From: Pseudoalteromonas luteoviolacea NCIMB 1944
GTDB taxonomy: Bacteria; Pseudomonadota; Gammaproteobacteria; Enterobacterales; Alteromonadaceae
Length of the DNA: 64,000 bases
Assembly (NCBI RefSeq): GCF_001625565.1
Contig: NZ_AUXS01000086.1
Coordinates: 1-64,000 of the forward strand
Direction: 5' to 3'
The notes under the pieces are model-generated. The model ran no database searches. It was not told the DNA's origin and saw nothing but the letters and a program-made list of their open reading frames with translations. Position 1 is the stretch's first letter, and every line of letters begins with the position of its first letter. Position numbers and translations under genes: made by a program. This document shows positions 42,649 through 53,500 of this stretch, one piece after another.

Positions 42649-45600
42649 AAAGGTGTTTCCAGTTCTAATTTTTGCTGCGCAGATTGCGCGGTCGATTGAT
42701 GTGAGCTCGGCAAGTTATCTATCTTTGACCAAATATCGCAACTGCGATCTTGCCATGCCTCCACAAATGAACTCTGACGCGCGTTATACGCCTGCTCAGC
42801 CGCCTGCTTGTCGCGCCCTCTGAGCTTAAAGTACTCATCCGTGGCACTGGCATAGGCGGATATGGCCAGCACAGCTCCCATACCCGCTACAGGCGAGCCC
42901 GTTCCCGACGCATCTCCGGTCAGCATGATGTTTTTACTGATAAAGGTACTCGCGCGCGTGTATTGCACATCAATGGGTTTGCTGATCCACAAAACTTCCC
43001 CAACCTTGCTTTGCTGCGCGTCAGCGAAGAACTGCGCACGCTGTGCAAGTTGTGCTGTGCTTGGCAACTCACCATTGGCAGTGTACACCGCTACTCCGAG
43101 CTCATCTCGATTGGGATAAAAGAGCCCAAATTCACAACCTGATAGCTGTTGATCAGCATCAAATGAGAATTTGTAATTGAGTGCTGAGCTGTCACTGGTT
43201 GCACGGCAGTGATAAATATACCAACACTCCTCTCCCTTGTTGGCAGTTTCAGTGTCGTAACATATCCCCACAGCCTGCGCATTTGAACTGCACTCGCCAT
43301 CGGCCAAGATCACCAATTCAGGCGTGACGGTGAAGTGTGACTCCAGCTGCAAATTACGCAATGTCACGCTGGCTTGCTCTCCCTCAGTGGGCACCACTTG
43401 TGCCTCCACATTAAAGTAAATATGCACGCCTTTATCACGTGCGGCAGTGAGCAATACATCTTGCAGATCTGCCAAAGAGATAGCCAATACCGACTCGCCC
43501 ACAAATTCATCATAGGCACTCTTATGGGTGTTTCCAGGTGCATTGAATTGGGTTGTCGTTAGCTGCGCCTTATCTATCTGTTTTTGATAATAACGCGTCG
43601 ACTCATTGTCACTGCGGGTATAAAAGAAGTTGTGCTGCGCAATGGGCGTGCCACGCTCCATGAGCTGCGTCAGTACACCAAAGCGCTGTAAATAGGGCAG
43701 CGCATTTTGATATATGGTGACCATTTGCATTCGGTCGACGACCTTGCGTTTATCAAACAAGTAGACCTGTTCAACCCCATTGAGCACGGCGCTCAGCGCT
43801 GCCATGATCCCCGCAGGACCTGCACCGATCACTATCACACTGTGTTCATCAATTTCGTCTAGCAGCTGAGTAGCGCTGCTCTCGTACTCAAAGCGGTAAC
43901 CACTGCTCGTGGCCTGAGAAATATAGCCAGGAAGGTCTATTGGCACTTGCTTGGCCTCAGCCTCCTGGGCGGGTTTTGGCTGTGTGCATTGAATCACAGC
44001 AATGAGATCAGACACACTGTCGGCTTGAAGTAACTCACTGCCTACTTGCGTTTCGTCGAGTTGCTCCATACCATCGCAAAGCGCAGACACTATCAACATT
44101 TTAGTCACTGATGTGACACCTAGCGCTTTAAGCGGCGTTGTCAGTTGTAGCTCATCACGACCAAGGCCTAAGATTTGTCCAACTGTCTCTACCACTAACT
44201 CAGTCACCTCCGAGTGAAGTAATGGCTGCGTCGAATTGGCATCACTAGCCTGCGCAATATCAGTGGCAGACAATACTGGTTGAGTCGGTGTATCTATCTG
44301 CTGTGCACTGTTCGGTGATGGTTTTTCTGCCGGTTTGGGCAGCCAACAATGACGACGCGCAAACGGATAAGTCGGCAAGGCAATGATCTGTGGCAGGACA
44401 CCATGCTGCTCACCATAAAGAGACGCCCAACTCAGGTGTCCTCCTTGCACCCATAACTTGGCCTGTTTTAACAGCTCTGTATCGTTTGCACTATCTAGCT
44501 CAATGGATGCATGGCGCGAGGTGTGTTCAATATCATGGAAAAAGACCTCCGCCTGTGCCTTACCATCTAGCCACGCTGCGAGGTAGTCACGCAACTGTTC
44601 AATGGTGTTAACCACACAACTCAACCGAGTCGGCATGGCCTCTCTGCCTTCTATCAGCGTATACGCTACATCGTCGAGATGAATATCTTGCTCCGTGCTG
44701 AAATGCGCCATATGCCGTGTCACCAACTCCTTTAGGCGTGCCTCATTTTGCGCTGAAAACACCATCACTCGATCACGGCGTACACCTGCTACTTTGGTTG
44801 CTGATTTTGCAGTTAGACACTCCTCTAGCACCATACAACAACCCGAACCACCTGCACCCAAGGTATTGATCATCGCACTTCTAGGCCGCTCAGCTGCTGC
44901 TGTCGTCCACGGGGCAAACTTATCTTGGATAGTAAATGGCGCGCTGTCTAAATCGAGTTTCGGGTTGAGCGGCTGGTGTAAGATCGAAGGGGTTAATACC
45001 CTGTGTTTCAATTGCATGGCGACTTTGATCAGCTGTGTCAGCCCTGATGCGGCTTCAGCATGGCCGATACTTGATTTCACGGTGCCGATAGGCAGCTTTA
45101 TATCGCCCGCGGTGTCACAAAACACCTGCTTCATCGCTTCAATTTCAGCGCTGTCTGACACCGTCGCGCCCGCCACTGAGGTTTCAATATAGTCTATCTG
45201 CTGCGGTGCCATTTTGGCCGTTTGCAGGCATCCGCTCATTAAACGTTTTAGGGCATCGGGATCTGAGACATTAAATCCATCGGTGGTGCCTTTATGATCG
45301 GTATGCACGCCCTTGATCACCGCCAGCACGTCATCTTTATCTTGTATCGCATCGCGTAGAGGCTTCAGCAACACTGCACCGACCGTCTCACCGGGAATAA
45401 ACCCACCTGATTCACCAAACCCGCGCACAGCGCTTTGCTCAGCCAGCAATTGAGACTGACTTAACGCCTGGTATTTGTAGCCGTGAATCGACAAATTCGT
45501 GGCCCCCACAATGGCCAACCGACAGGCCCCACTGAGTAAGTTTTGACAGGCAAGATAAATTGCACTGGCAGCCCCGGAGCACATGGTATCCACCGCCATA

Positions 45601-46955
45601 CTTGGGCCATGAAGATCAAAAAAGTGAGAAATGCGATTCGCCATACTGGAGAGCGATGACATGGCGACCATGGATTTTTTATCTTGTTCGGTATCGAAAG
45701 CATGGTACTGCTGATACATAGATGCGGTGTAAACCGCCACCTTGTGATCGTATTGCTGTGCCAATTTTTGCTTGGTATAGCCGCGACTTTCCAGCAGGTT
45801 CCAAACCTCTTCTAAGAGCAAGCGCTCTTGTGGATCCATCAGCTGTGCTTCGCGCGGGGAGATCTTAAAAAATAGCGGATCGAACTTATCAACATCGTGG
45901 ATAAACCCTCCCCAACGACATGCCAATGCGTTACTTTCAAGGCCAAATAACGCCGCTCGCTCATCGGGAATATCGACAATACAATCCAGGCCTTGTTGCA
46001 GATTTTGCCAAAATGTATCGACGTTCTCAGCCTCTGGAAAACGCCCCGCGACACTGATGATCGCGATATCTTGCTCGGCTACCGCAGCTGCTGTGGTCTG
46101 GCGATGTGTTGCACTCCCTGCGCGCTCGCTGTGCTCTGCGGTCGTACTCGGTGCGTTATCCATGACATTGGATGCGCGTGCTGGTGCGGCACTTGGCTGG
46201 CCAAATAGACGCTTGATATTGTCCGTCACCTCAGGTTGATGCATGGTCTGGGCATGCATAGCCAGCTCTTGTTCAATAAATGTTGGCAGCTTGTCGCGCA
46301 CTTGCTGACAGAGGTGTTTTTTCAATAAAGAGACTGAGCGCAACGGCTTTTGGGCGATTAAGTCAGCCAACTCATAAGCACGACTTAGTACGCTTTTACG
46401 CGGCAGTACTTGTAGGCCCACCCCGCGTTGTTGTAATTCATCACCGCGATATTGATTGGCACTCAATAACATTTCACTGCCCAGATCCACACCCAGCTTG
46501 GTGGGCACTATCAAGGTCGACCCCATCCCCGGCGTAAAGCCATATTTCATAAAATTGAGGGTGTAGTAGCTCTCTTTGCTGAGCAACACGATGTCAGAGA
46601 ATAACCCCATCACAAACCCGCCGCCAATGGCATGGCCCTGAATGGCAGATATCACCGGCACCCGACACTCCAATGGCAAGCTATAAATATTAACATCACT
46701 AAAATTGCCCTGAGTGTCATTTAGCGACAGTAGGCTATCCTGAGTGCCACCACTGCAAAAGTAGCTGTCAAAGCCTGTGATGATGACCGCTTTACAAGCG
46801 CGATTTTCCTCAATTTTTTTATATGCTTGCATCAACCCTGACAGAATATCACGGCTAAACATATTTTTATTGTCACGGTCTTCCATGGTGATCTGGACAA
46901 CACCGTTATTCTGCTCGATGATGGAAACAACCGAGTTGATGATTATTTTTGTCAT
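42645..46955 (-). CDS. mmpE: ECH2-KS0-ACP-FAD oxidoreductase fusion (MupK + MmpE)
   Basis: One uninterrupted 1436-aa frame. Residues 1-255 form an ECH2-type decarboxylase: CSGGTQDS and HAIGGGF, with a NFMKYGFTPG stretch typical of PksI/MupK. Then a linker of about 55 residues, a KS (Cys near 458, but SVAGA near 596 replaces HGTGT), an ACP-like domain (GVTSVTK near 948), and a FAD-binding aromatic-hydroxylase-type oxidoreductase (VIGAGPAGIM near 1045, GDASGTGSP near 1350). In mupirocin, MupK and MmpE (KS-oxidoreductase, linked to epoxide formation) are separate neighbouring genes; here they are joined. ECH2 would decarboxylate the beta-branch intermediate. The ATG at 46955 follows the ECH1 stop by 4 nt; the longer frame to 47003 overlaps it. 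Confidence 0.9.
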   Translation of the reverse strand: MTKIIINSVVSIIEQNNGVVQITMEDRDNKNMFSRDILSGLMQAYKKIEENRACKAVIITGFDSYFCSGGTQDSLLSLNDTQGNFSDVNIYSLPLECRVPVISAIQGHAIGGGFVMGLFSDIVLLSKESYYTLNFMKYGFTPGMGSTLIVPTKLGVDLGSEMLLSANQYRGDELQQRGVGLQVLPRKSVLSRAYELADLIAQKPLRSVSLLKKHLCQQVRDKLPTFIEQELAMHAQTMHQPEVTDNIKRLFGQPSAAPARASNVMDNAPSTTAEHSERAGSATHRQTTAAAVAEQDIAIISVAGRFPEAENVDTFWQNLQQGLDCIVDIPDERAALFGLESNALACRWGGFIHDVDKFDPLFFKISPREAQLMDPQERLLLEEVWNLLESRGYTKQKLAQQYDHKVAVYTASMYQQYHAFDTEQDKKSMVAMSSLSSMANRISHFFDLHGPSMAVDTMCSGAASAIYLACQNLLSGACRLAIVGATNLSIHGYKYQALSQSQLLAEQSAVRGFGESGGFIPGETVGAVLLKPLRDAIQDKDDVLAVIKGVHTDHKGTTDGFNVSDPDALKRLMSGCLQTAKMAPQQIDYIETSVAGATVSDSAEIEAMKQVFCDTAGDIKLPIGTVKSSIGHAEAASGLTQLIKVAMQLKHRVLTPSILHQPLNPKLDLDSAPFTIQDKFAPWTTAAAERPRSAMINTLGAGGSGCCMVLEECLTAKSATKVAGVRRDRVMVFSAQNEARLKELVTRHMAHFSTEQDIHLDDVAYTLIEGREAMPTRLSCVVNTIEQLRDYLAAWLDGKAQAEVFFHDIEHTSRHASIELDSANDTELLKQAKLWVQGGHLSWASLYGEQHGVLPQIIALPTYPFARRHCWLPKPAEKPSPNSAQQIDTPTQPVLSATDIAQASDANSTQPLLHSEVTELVVETVGQILGLGRDELQLTTPLKALGVTSVTKMLIVSALCDGMEQLDETQVGSELLQADSVSDLIAVIQCTQPKPAQEAEAKQVPIDLPGYISQATSSGYRFEYESSATQLLDEIDEHSVIVIGAGPAGIMAALSAVLNGVEQVYLFDKRKVVDRMQMVTIYQNALPYLQRFGVLTQLMERGTPIAQHNFFYTRSDNESTRYYQKQIDKAQLTTTQFNAPGNTHKSAYDEFVGESVLAISLADLQDVLLTAARDKGVHIYFNVEAQVVPTEGEQASVTLRNLQLESHFTVTPELVILADGECSSNAQAVGICYDTETANKGEECWYIYHCRATSDSSALNYKFSFDADQQLSGCEFGLFYPNRDELGVAVYTANGELPSTAQLAQRAQFFADAQQSKVGEVLWISKPIDVQYTRASTFISKNIMLTGDASGTGSPVAGMGAVLAISAYASATDEYFKLRGRDKQAAEQAYNARQSSFVEAWQDRSCDIWSKIDNLPSSHQSTAQSAQQKLELETPL

Positions 46956-46959
46956 TGTT

Positions 46960-47739
46960 TTAGCTTTCCCATGGCAGCTTGCCGCTTTCCACATAACGTC
47001 CAATATTGGTTACCACAGAGGGCAGAGAAAAGGTTGCTCGATTTTCCTGTACCGCGATCGACTCGTGTTCGAGTAATTGTGGGTTCAGTGTATTCATATA
47101 GTGTTTGTGCCGTATTATGCCATCGCGAGGTAAGCGTCTCAGACGCAGTAAATGCCGTCTGAGCAACTCGTCTAAGTCATCTGAAACGGCATCGGCCAAT
47201 CCCCAATTCGCAACGTCATGGGCGTTAAAAGGAGAGGTCATCAAGGTCATGTAGTTGGCTTTTTGCCAGCCAACTTTTTTGATTAAAAATGGCATGACAC
47301 AGGCGGGTAAAATCCCAAAGATGAGCTCTGACAAGCTATATTGGGCACGGCTGCCTGACAAAACAATGTCACACGCAGCGACAAACCCCATCCCGCCGGC
47401 ATTGACCCGCCCTTCTACCACGGCAATAGAGATAAATGGCCCCAGCGCAATGCGCTTCCACAGCGTGTACAGTATACTTGGATCGTGTTCACTGCCTTGC
47501 TGGTTGTCTGTGTACTCTTGTTTGTCCATCCAAGAAAAGTCTGCGCCGAAACAAAACACCTCCGGCAGTCCTTTGATAACCAATATATTGCTGCGCGACT
47601 CACAGTCGGAGATCACCCGCAAGCACTCCTCAATCATTTGCTTATTCAAAGTATTCTTATGGTTAGGCCGATTAAATTGGAGCGTGCATATCTCCGCATT
47701 GTGACTAACCTTGATCATCTCATACGTCACGATTGACAC
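46960..47739 (-). CDS. mupJ: Enoyl-CoA hydratase-like dehydratase ECH1, MupJ-like
   Basis: A crotonase-fold protein of 259 residues in the HCS cassette. CFGADFSW near residue 60 and VNAGGMGFVAACD near 115 form the two oxyanion-hole segments. In beta-branching, ECH1 removes water from the HMG-type ACP intermediate before ECH2 decarboxylates it. Gene order ACP, KS, HCS, ECH1, ECH2 is the same as in mupirocin. The start is uncertain: GTG at 47739 is the annotated choice, but no good ribosome site is visible, and GTG 47730 or ATG 47718 are alternatives. Confidence 0.88.
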   Translation of the reverse strand: MSIVTYEMIKVSHNAEICTLQFNRPNHKNTLNKQMIEECLRVISDCESRSNILVIKGLPEVFCFGADFSWMDKQEYTDNQQGSEHDPSILYTLWKRIALGPFISIAVVEGRVNAGGMGFVAACDIVLSGSRAQYSLSELIFGILPACVMPFLIKKVGWQKANYMTLMTSPFNAHDVANWGLADAVSDDLDELLRRHLLRLRRLPRDGIIRHKHYMNTLNPQLLEHESIAVQENRATFSLPSVVTNIGRYVESGKLPWES

Positions 47740-47749
47740 TCACACATTT

Positions 47750-49015
47750 TTATTGGAATTCATATTCTCGGTGAAAATTGTTGATCCGCTTCAAGTACAA
47801 ACGTGGACTTAGCTGCTGTTGTTGTTGGATCTTATCGGTGATTGGACACTCAACCACCACATCTTGGGTGCCAAAACGCACCTCTTTGTTTTGTCGCAGA
47901 GACCTTTCATACTCCTCGATGGAGAGCTGATAGCGACTATCCAAATGCGATGCGATATCCAGTGACTTTAAGCGTGCTTGCCCCTGCTCAGTGACAATTC
48001 CACTGTAAAATTCAGAGCAGCACCCTGAGCCATAGGCAAAACAGCCAATCCGTCTGGGCGTGCTAAAATCCCCCGCCTCTATCACCCCCGCCAAAGACAC
48101 GTATAGCGCACCGCCCATAATGTTACCAATGCGCTGACAATAGGTCAGTCCGGGCGTCACCCGCTGGTTATAATCGGCTTCGATTTGCGCCGGAGGTTGC
48201 TGCGCAAACTTTCTCATCAATGAACGGTGTGCGCCTTTAACCATGCCGCCAAACGGAGTATGAAATGCCAAATAATCAAATGTATGTGCGTAGTTCGCCC
48301 CGTCAACACGTTGCTGATACTGCAAAAAAGTTTGCTCACAACAATCTAAATAAGACATCAAGGAGATATCTGCATTACCCGCTTCACTGTCCGGCTGAGG
48401 TCGACAGGTGTCCATAACTTCATAGGAGTAATAACCACTGGCCCCCACATCCAACCTAAAAATTTCCGGCTTATTGCTGATCAACATCGCCACTGCGCCA
48501 GCGCCACCCGAGGGCTCCGAAAACGCCCAATCTTTTTCATTGACGTCCTCTTCCCCTAACACCATAAATCGACATAAATCCACCGCAATCACCAAGGCTT
48601 TCGCGCCAGGTGAGGTGTTAGACAAAATGAAGTTCGCCGCATTGTGTAAACCAACCGTACCTGAGTAGCACGCCTGTTTTACTTCAAACACCCGGCAGTT
48701 TTTATTCAAGCCAAGGTGATCATGCACATAGGTGCTAATGGATTTACCAAAATCAATACCTGACTCAGTGCAGGTGATCAACATTTCGATGCTGTTTTTT
48801 TCTGCCTCACTCAATGCATCCAAAATAGGTTTGGCAGCATTGACGGCAAATGTGACCGGATCTTCACTGGCCAGTGCCACAGTTTTTTCTGACATTAATA
48901 GGTTGTTAAAGCGTGCGATATCGAGCTCGCGGTGATCGATCAGTTTACGTACATCCAAACACGCCGTGCCTGCATATACATTCATCGCTTCAATACCTAC
49001 TTCACTGCATTCCAT
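47750..49015 (-). CDS. mupH: HMG-CoA-synthase-like beta-branching enzyme (HCS), MupH-like
   Basis: A 421-aa HMG-CoA synthase homologue. Seen: TCTESGIDFGKS (Glu84) and VKQACYSG (nucleophile Cys116), plus FHTPFGGMVKGAH with the catalytic histidine. It adds an acetyl unit from the donor ACP onto the beta-keto group of the chain held on the acceptor ACPs of the MmpA-like PKS. It lies between the decarboxylating KS and ECH1 genes with short gaps, as in other HCS cassettes. Confidence 0.96.
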   Translation of the reverse strand: MECSEVGIEAMNVYAGTACLDVRKLIDHRELDIARFNNLLMSEKTVALASEDPVTFAVNAAKPILDALSEAEKNSIEMLITCTESGIDFGKSISTYVHDHLGLNKNCRVFEVKQACYSGTVGLHNAANFILSNTSPGAKALVIAVDLCRFMVLGEEDVNEKDWAFSEPSGGAGAVAMLISNKPEIFRLDVGASGYYSYEVMDTCRPQPDSEAGNADISLMSYLDCCEQTFLQYQQRVDGANYAHTFDYLAFHTPFGGMVKGAHRSLMRKFAQQPPAQIEADYNQRVTPGLTYCQRIGNIMGGALYVSLAGVIEAGDFSTPRRIGCFAYGSGCCSEFYSGIVTEQGQARLKSLDIASHLDSRYQLSIEEYERSLRQNKEVRFGTQDVVVECPITDKIQQQQQLSPRLYLKRINNFHREYEFQ

Positions 49016-49038
49016 TACTTACTCCTACTCAACTATTG

Positions 49039-50280
49039 TCAAGGCTTAGTGATACACAGCGCGGTGTTTACCCCACCAAACCCGTAACTCAAACTCAGCG
49101 CTTGTTTGATGTTGGTTTCATGCCTTGTTGTCGTCACCCAATCAAAATCTGCTTGTATGGGGTTTTCTAAATTTAAGCTGGGATGTAAAAAGCCCTGTTC
49201 CATCTGGATCAAGGTCGCGATGATTTCAAGGCACCCAGCTGCGCTCAGAGCATGACCAAATAGAGACTTGGTCGCGTTCAAAGGCACACTGCGCAGTCCG
49301 GTTTTGGCCAAGGCTTGCAACTCGGTCTCATCCCCTAGCACCGAACCACTGCCATGGGGATTGACATAATCAATGTCTGAGGCCGTCATCGCTGAATTGT
49401 GCAATGCCTGTTGGATCACGGCTATTTCCCCAGCCAAAGAGGGATCTGGATTGCGATTTCCATCCATCACCACAGCGCACCCAGGTATAGCAGCGCGCAG
49501 ATGAGCCCCTCTTTGCAACGCGTGTTGATGACGCTCAAGCACTAATACGCCACAACCCTCACCATAAATAAAGCCATCTCGTTGTTGGTCAAAAGGCCGA
49601 CAAGCCAAAGTAGGGGCATCGCAAAAGCGGCTGCTTCCCATAGCACCCAGTGAGGAAAATGCATGACATTCCCAGTAGGATAAATCCATCAGAGCCCCAA
49701 CCACAACGCATACATCCAGTGCCCCACTTGTCACCGCTTTTGCCGCTTCAATCACCGCCAGTTGTCCACTGGCGGAGGCACCGCCGAGCGAAAAAGCACT
49801 GCCGCGTATGTTAAATAGCTCAGTGCAGATCCCACAGATGTCTGAGTCCATAAAATTTAATGCATAGCTGGGCTGAATAAAATACGGTGCATTTTTACGC
49901 TTGTCACGCAAATTATTTAAGTGTCGCTGCTGTACATTACTGCCACCGACAATCAGGCCTATTTTTTCAGGCTCAACAGTATCTAATTTGGCGTCTGTCC
50001 ACGCCTGCTGCAGCGCAGCCAACGCCGCCTGTGCACTCAGTGAAAAAGTGCTCAGATTATGGGCTTCAAACTGCTTAGGCATCGCCAGTGGCGCAAGCTC
50101 TGCACCAATAAATGACTCGTCAAAACAGCGCCCCTCTCGGGTCATATATGAAAACCCCGAAGTGCCTTTTTTCAGTGCCTGAGAGATGGCTGTAATGTCT
50201 TGCCCGATCGCAGTCACGGCGCCCATGCCGGTGATCAGCGCAGGCGCATTGCGCATATTAGCGGCGATTGAGTCTGTCAT
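49039..50280 (-). CDS. mupG: Decarboxylating ketosynthase of the HCS cassette, MupG-like
   Basis: A FabF-fold KS of 413 residues whose active-site cysteine is replaced by serine: LGGASASG (Ser169) aligns with the ACTSG motif of FabF. The histidines remain (NPHGSG and FGHALSAAG). Cassette KSs with this change decarboxylate malonyl to acetyl on the donor ACP and do not condense. The ATG at 50280 overlaps the ACP gene by 23 bp; the ATG at 50256, right after the ACP stop codon, is an equally possible start and neither has a clear ribosome site. Confidence 0.93.
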   Translation of the reverse strand: MTDSIAANMRNAPALITGMGAVTAIGQDITAISQALKKGTSGFSYMTREGRCFDESFIGAELAPLAMPKQFEAHNLSTFSLSAQAALAALQQAWTDAKLDTVEPEKIGLIVGGSNVQQRHLNNLRDKRKNAPYFIQPSYALNFMDSDICGICTELFNIRGSAFSLGGASASGQLAVIEAAKAVTSGALDVCVVVGALMDLSYWECHAFSSLGAMGSSRFCDAPTLACRPFDQQRDGFIYGEGCGVLVLERHQHALQRGAHLRAAIPGCAVVMDGNRNPDPSLAGEIAVIQQALHNSAMTASDIDYVNPHGSGSVLGDETELQALAKTGLRSVPLNATKSLFGHALSAAGCLEIIATLIQMEQGFLHPSLNLENPIQADFDWVTTTRHETNIKQALSLSYGFGGVNTALCITKP

Positions 50281-50524
50281 GTAAGAGATCTATCAGTTCA
50301 TCCAAATTGGTCGCCGACATGGTGTCAGTCATCGGTATTCTGAGTGACAATGCCGCCAAAATATCCACGATAATTTCAACCCGCTCCATCGAGTTCACAC
50401 CCAAAGCGGCTAAGCTATCGCCCTGCTTAAACGTATGATCTTGCAAAGAGGGGACTAGCTGACGAATACAATCTAACACCACTGTTTGTACCTGACTTCT
50501 TTCGACATTGACTGCGATATTCAT
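50258..50524 (-). CDS. macpC: Free-standing donor ACP of the HCS cassette, mAcpC-like
   Basis: An 88-aa carrier protein. The phosphopantetheine serine lies in LGVNSMERVE, with Asn in place of the usual Asp, as is common in donor ACPs of HCS cassettes (AcpK type). It would carry malonyl, then acetyl, for the HCS enzyme. It overlaps the stop of the upstream PKS by 4 bp and the next KS gene by up to 23 bp, so the genes are tightly coupled. Confidence 0.93.
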   Translation of the reverse strand: MNIAVNVERSQVQTVVLDCIRQLVPSLQDHTFKQGDSLAALGVNSMERVEIIVDILAALSLRIPMTDTMSATNLDELIDLLHDRLNRR

Positions 50525-53500
50525 AGTACTTCTTCCATCTGTTTATGTTCTTTATGTTGACCGGACACACCTAAGTGTGCGCCTTGTGTCGCCTCATCAC
50601 TGCGCTGCGCAGCTTGTAAGGCTTGGATTATTTCCTGTGCTTGTTGCATCCCTTTGTTCTCTAACTGGCTTTGAATATACCTAGAAAAACTTTCCAACGT
50701 GTTGTGTTCATAGACAATATCGGCGTTCAAACTGAGCTGCATGGTCTGATTGATCACCTTGATCCACTCCATCCCGGTAATTGAATCCAGTCCTAAATCT
50801 GCAAATCGAGTCGCCGCTTTGATTTCCTGCTCAGCCATCATCAGAACCGTTGCCAACGACGTGCGCAAAAAGTCTAACGAGGTGTACTCACTCGGCGCTT
50901 GCAATGACACTGTAGAGTCAAGCTGCGCAACATCATCCGTCGATGTCTGTGGCTCAGCAAACAGCGAAGTCAGATACTGAGAAAACGCTGCTGGCGTCGG
51001 GTGCTCATATACCGCATTTGCCTCAATGTGCGTGCCAAAATGGCCATTAATGGCGCGGATCCATTCAACCCCAACAATCGAGTCTAAGCCCAAGTCAACA
51101 AAGCGAGACTGCACGCGAATATCCCCCGCATCGAGCAACAAAGCATTTGCTAAGGTGGCGATAACGGTCGTGATCACCGCCTCATCATCAACCGTTTCAA
51201 CCGTTTCAACCGTTTCTTCTAGTGCAGGTGTGGCTTGTTCGGTTTCCCTCACTTTGGGCTGCACTACCAATGTCTCGCCAGACTCACTTTGCTGCAAGTG
51301 CGCATGCAACTGATTGATGCTGGGGTACTCATGTACCCGCTCGACTGCCAACGCCAAATTGTACTGCGCATTGATGGCACGTACCCACTCTACACCAACG
51401 ATGGAGTCTAAGCCAATATTTGAAAACGGCGTATTGTCGGATATTTCATCCTCGTTCATCATTAACGCCTTGGCCAAACTCGCTCGTAAAAAGTCCTTAC
51501 TGAAAGTATCTGCACCTTCGCTGGCATCAGTTTTAGACATTTCACTCGCTGTCACCGCCTCTCCTGACAAGTCATGCTGAGGTGCCGAGGTTGCTACCCT
51601 TTCACCTGCCTGAGCAGGTGTTGGCAAAGTGACTTTTTTCACCGCAAACATGTGCGGATCGACCAATTGTATCTTACCCGATTTGCGCTCCTGCGGTGCT
51701 GGCAACACAGCAGGGGTGTGTGATAGGGCATTCACCAGCTGAGCACGTAACGCTTCATCGCTGGCTGGTTTCCAGTAACGTTTTGCCGCAAATGGGTAAG
51801 TCGGTAAACTGATTTTTATCGGGCTCTGGTGGCGATATAAAGCATGCCACTGAATGTCACCCCCTCGCAACCAGGCACTGACAAGCTCTTTACAACGTAT
51901 ATCTTTTTGCGCTTCATCGGAGCGCTTAATGGTACTTAAAAAGCTTGGGTCTAGTGACGGAGACTGCGCTTGATTATCGTCAACAACCCCAGTGCATACC
52001 GCGCTACTCAACCAGTTTTCAGTTTCCCCTGACACACTGTCAGCTGCCAAGAATAGCTCCAATCCTATGTATATCTCCGCCAAGTCGCCAGCCATGCATG
52101 CCAATCGGTAGTCAAATGTTTCGCGACCCGTTTGCAAGGTATACGCAATGCGCTGTACATCGTCTTGAGACAACTGCTCGCGCCTTAGGTGATGTAGTAA
52201 ATTATTGGCCATCTCTTTGAGCTGCTCGTGACTTCTGGCAGATAGCGTGATCACTTGAACGTGCGCGCTTTGGTTCCCGTGTAACCTGGCCTGTTTAGGG
52301 GCCTCTTGGACAATAAGATGGGCATTTGAGCCCCCAGCACCAAACGATGACACTCCAGCAATACGCGGGGCATCATCACGACTTGGCCATGGCGCCAGCT
52401 GTTGCTGCACAATAAATGGGGACTGCGCAAACTCAATTTTGGGGTTTATCTGTTCACTGTGTAATGAAGGCACGAGTTGCTGATGCTTCATTTGCAGCAG
52501 CACCTTGGTCAGGCCCGCAATGCCCGCCGCACTTTCGCAGTGGCCAATATTGGACTTCACAGAACCAATTGCGCAGACATTGCCCTTGCTGTCAGCGGCT
52601 GAAAACGCTTTATTCAAAGCGGCCACTTCAATGGGATCTCCCAACGAAGTCCCCGTCCCATGTGCCTCCAAATAGCTGATCTCTTGAGGTCTAACCTTGG
52701 CTTGTGCCAATGCCCGAGTGATCACTGTCTGCTGAGCTGCGGGGCTAGGAACAGAGTAGCCATAGGTTCTGCCACCATGATTGACCGCACTGCCTTTGAT
52801 CACCCCGTAAATATTGTCGCCATCTTGCAGTGCTTCACGCAATGGTTTGAGTAGTACTGCTCCCACACCTTCACTGGGTACAAATCCGTCCGCTTCAGCG
52901 CTGAAGGTTTTACAGCGACCAGTTTGCGATGCAAACCCGCCATATCCCAGCATCAAGTATTTTGCAGGATGAATAGACACATTGACGCCGCCAGCGATGG
53001 CAGCTTTACACTCACCGCTGAGTAAGCTTTGACAAGCTAAGTGAATACTGGTCAGTGACGAAGCACACATGGTATCAATGGCCAAACTCGGACCGTGAAA
53101 GTCACAAAAGTAGGATACGCGATTGGCAATAGATGACGGGCTCATAGACAATACCATAGGCTGGCCTAACATGGTTTCCTGCGCGCCATACAATTGATAT
53201 TCCTGATATGTCACCCCAACATACACACCGACCGCGCCGGGCGACCCATCGAGTGCGGTGTTTTGTGCCAACGACGCCCGGGTATAGCCAGCGTCTTCAA
53301 TCGCTTCATAGGCAGTTTGTAAAAACAGCCTCTCCTGTGGTTCGATGATTTCAGCTTCGCGAGGTGAAATATTAAAGAAACTCGGATCAAACTTATCTAC
53401 GCCGTCAATAAAGCCGCCCCACTTCGCATATGTCTTACCAGGTTTACCTTTTTCCGCATCATAATAATGACTATGAGACCAGCGGCTGATTGGCACCTCG

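Noticed and set aside
47139..47153. GCGTCTCAGACGC palindrome resembling the GTCTC core of the 20-bp element
   Set aside because: It lies inside the ECH1 coding sequence, has a different arm sequence and a one-base centre, and is explained by coding for arginine/leucine-rich residues.
52160..52180. Half-site TGAGACAA inside the MmpA-like PKS gene
   Set aside because: Only one arm is present, with no matching TTGTCTCA; chance occurrence in coding sequence is likely.
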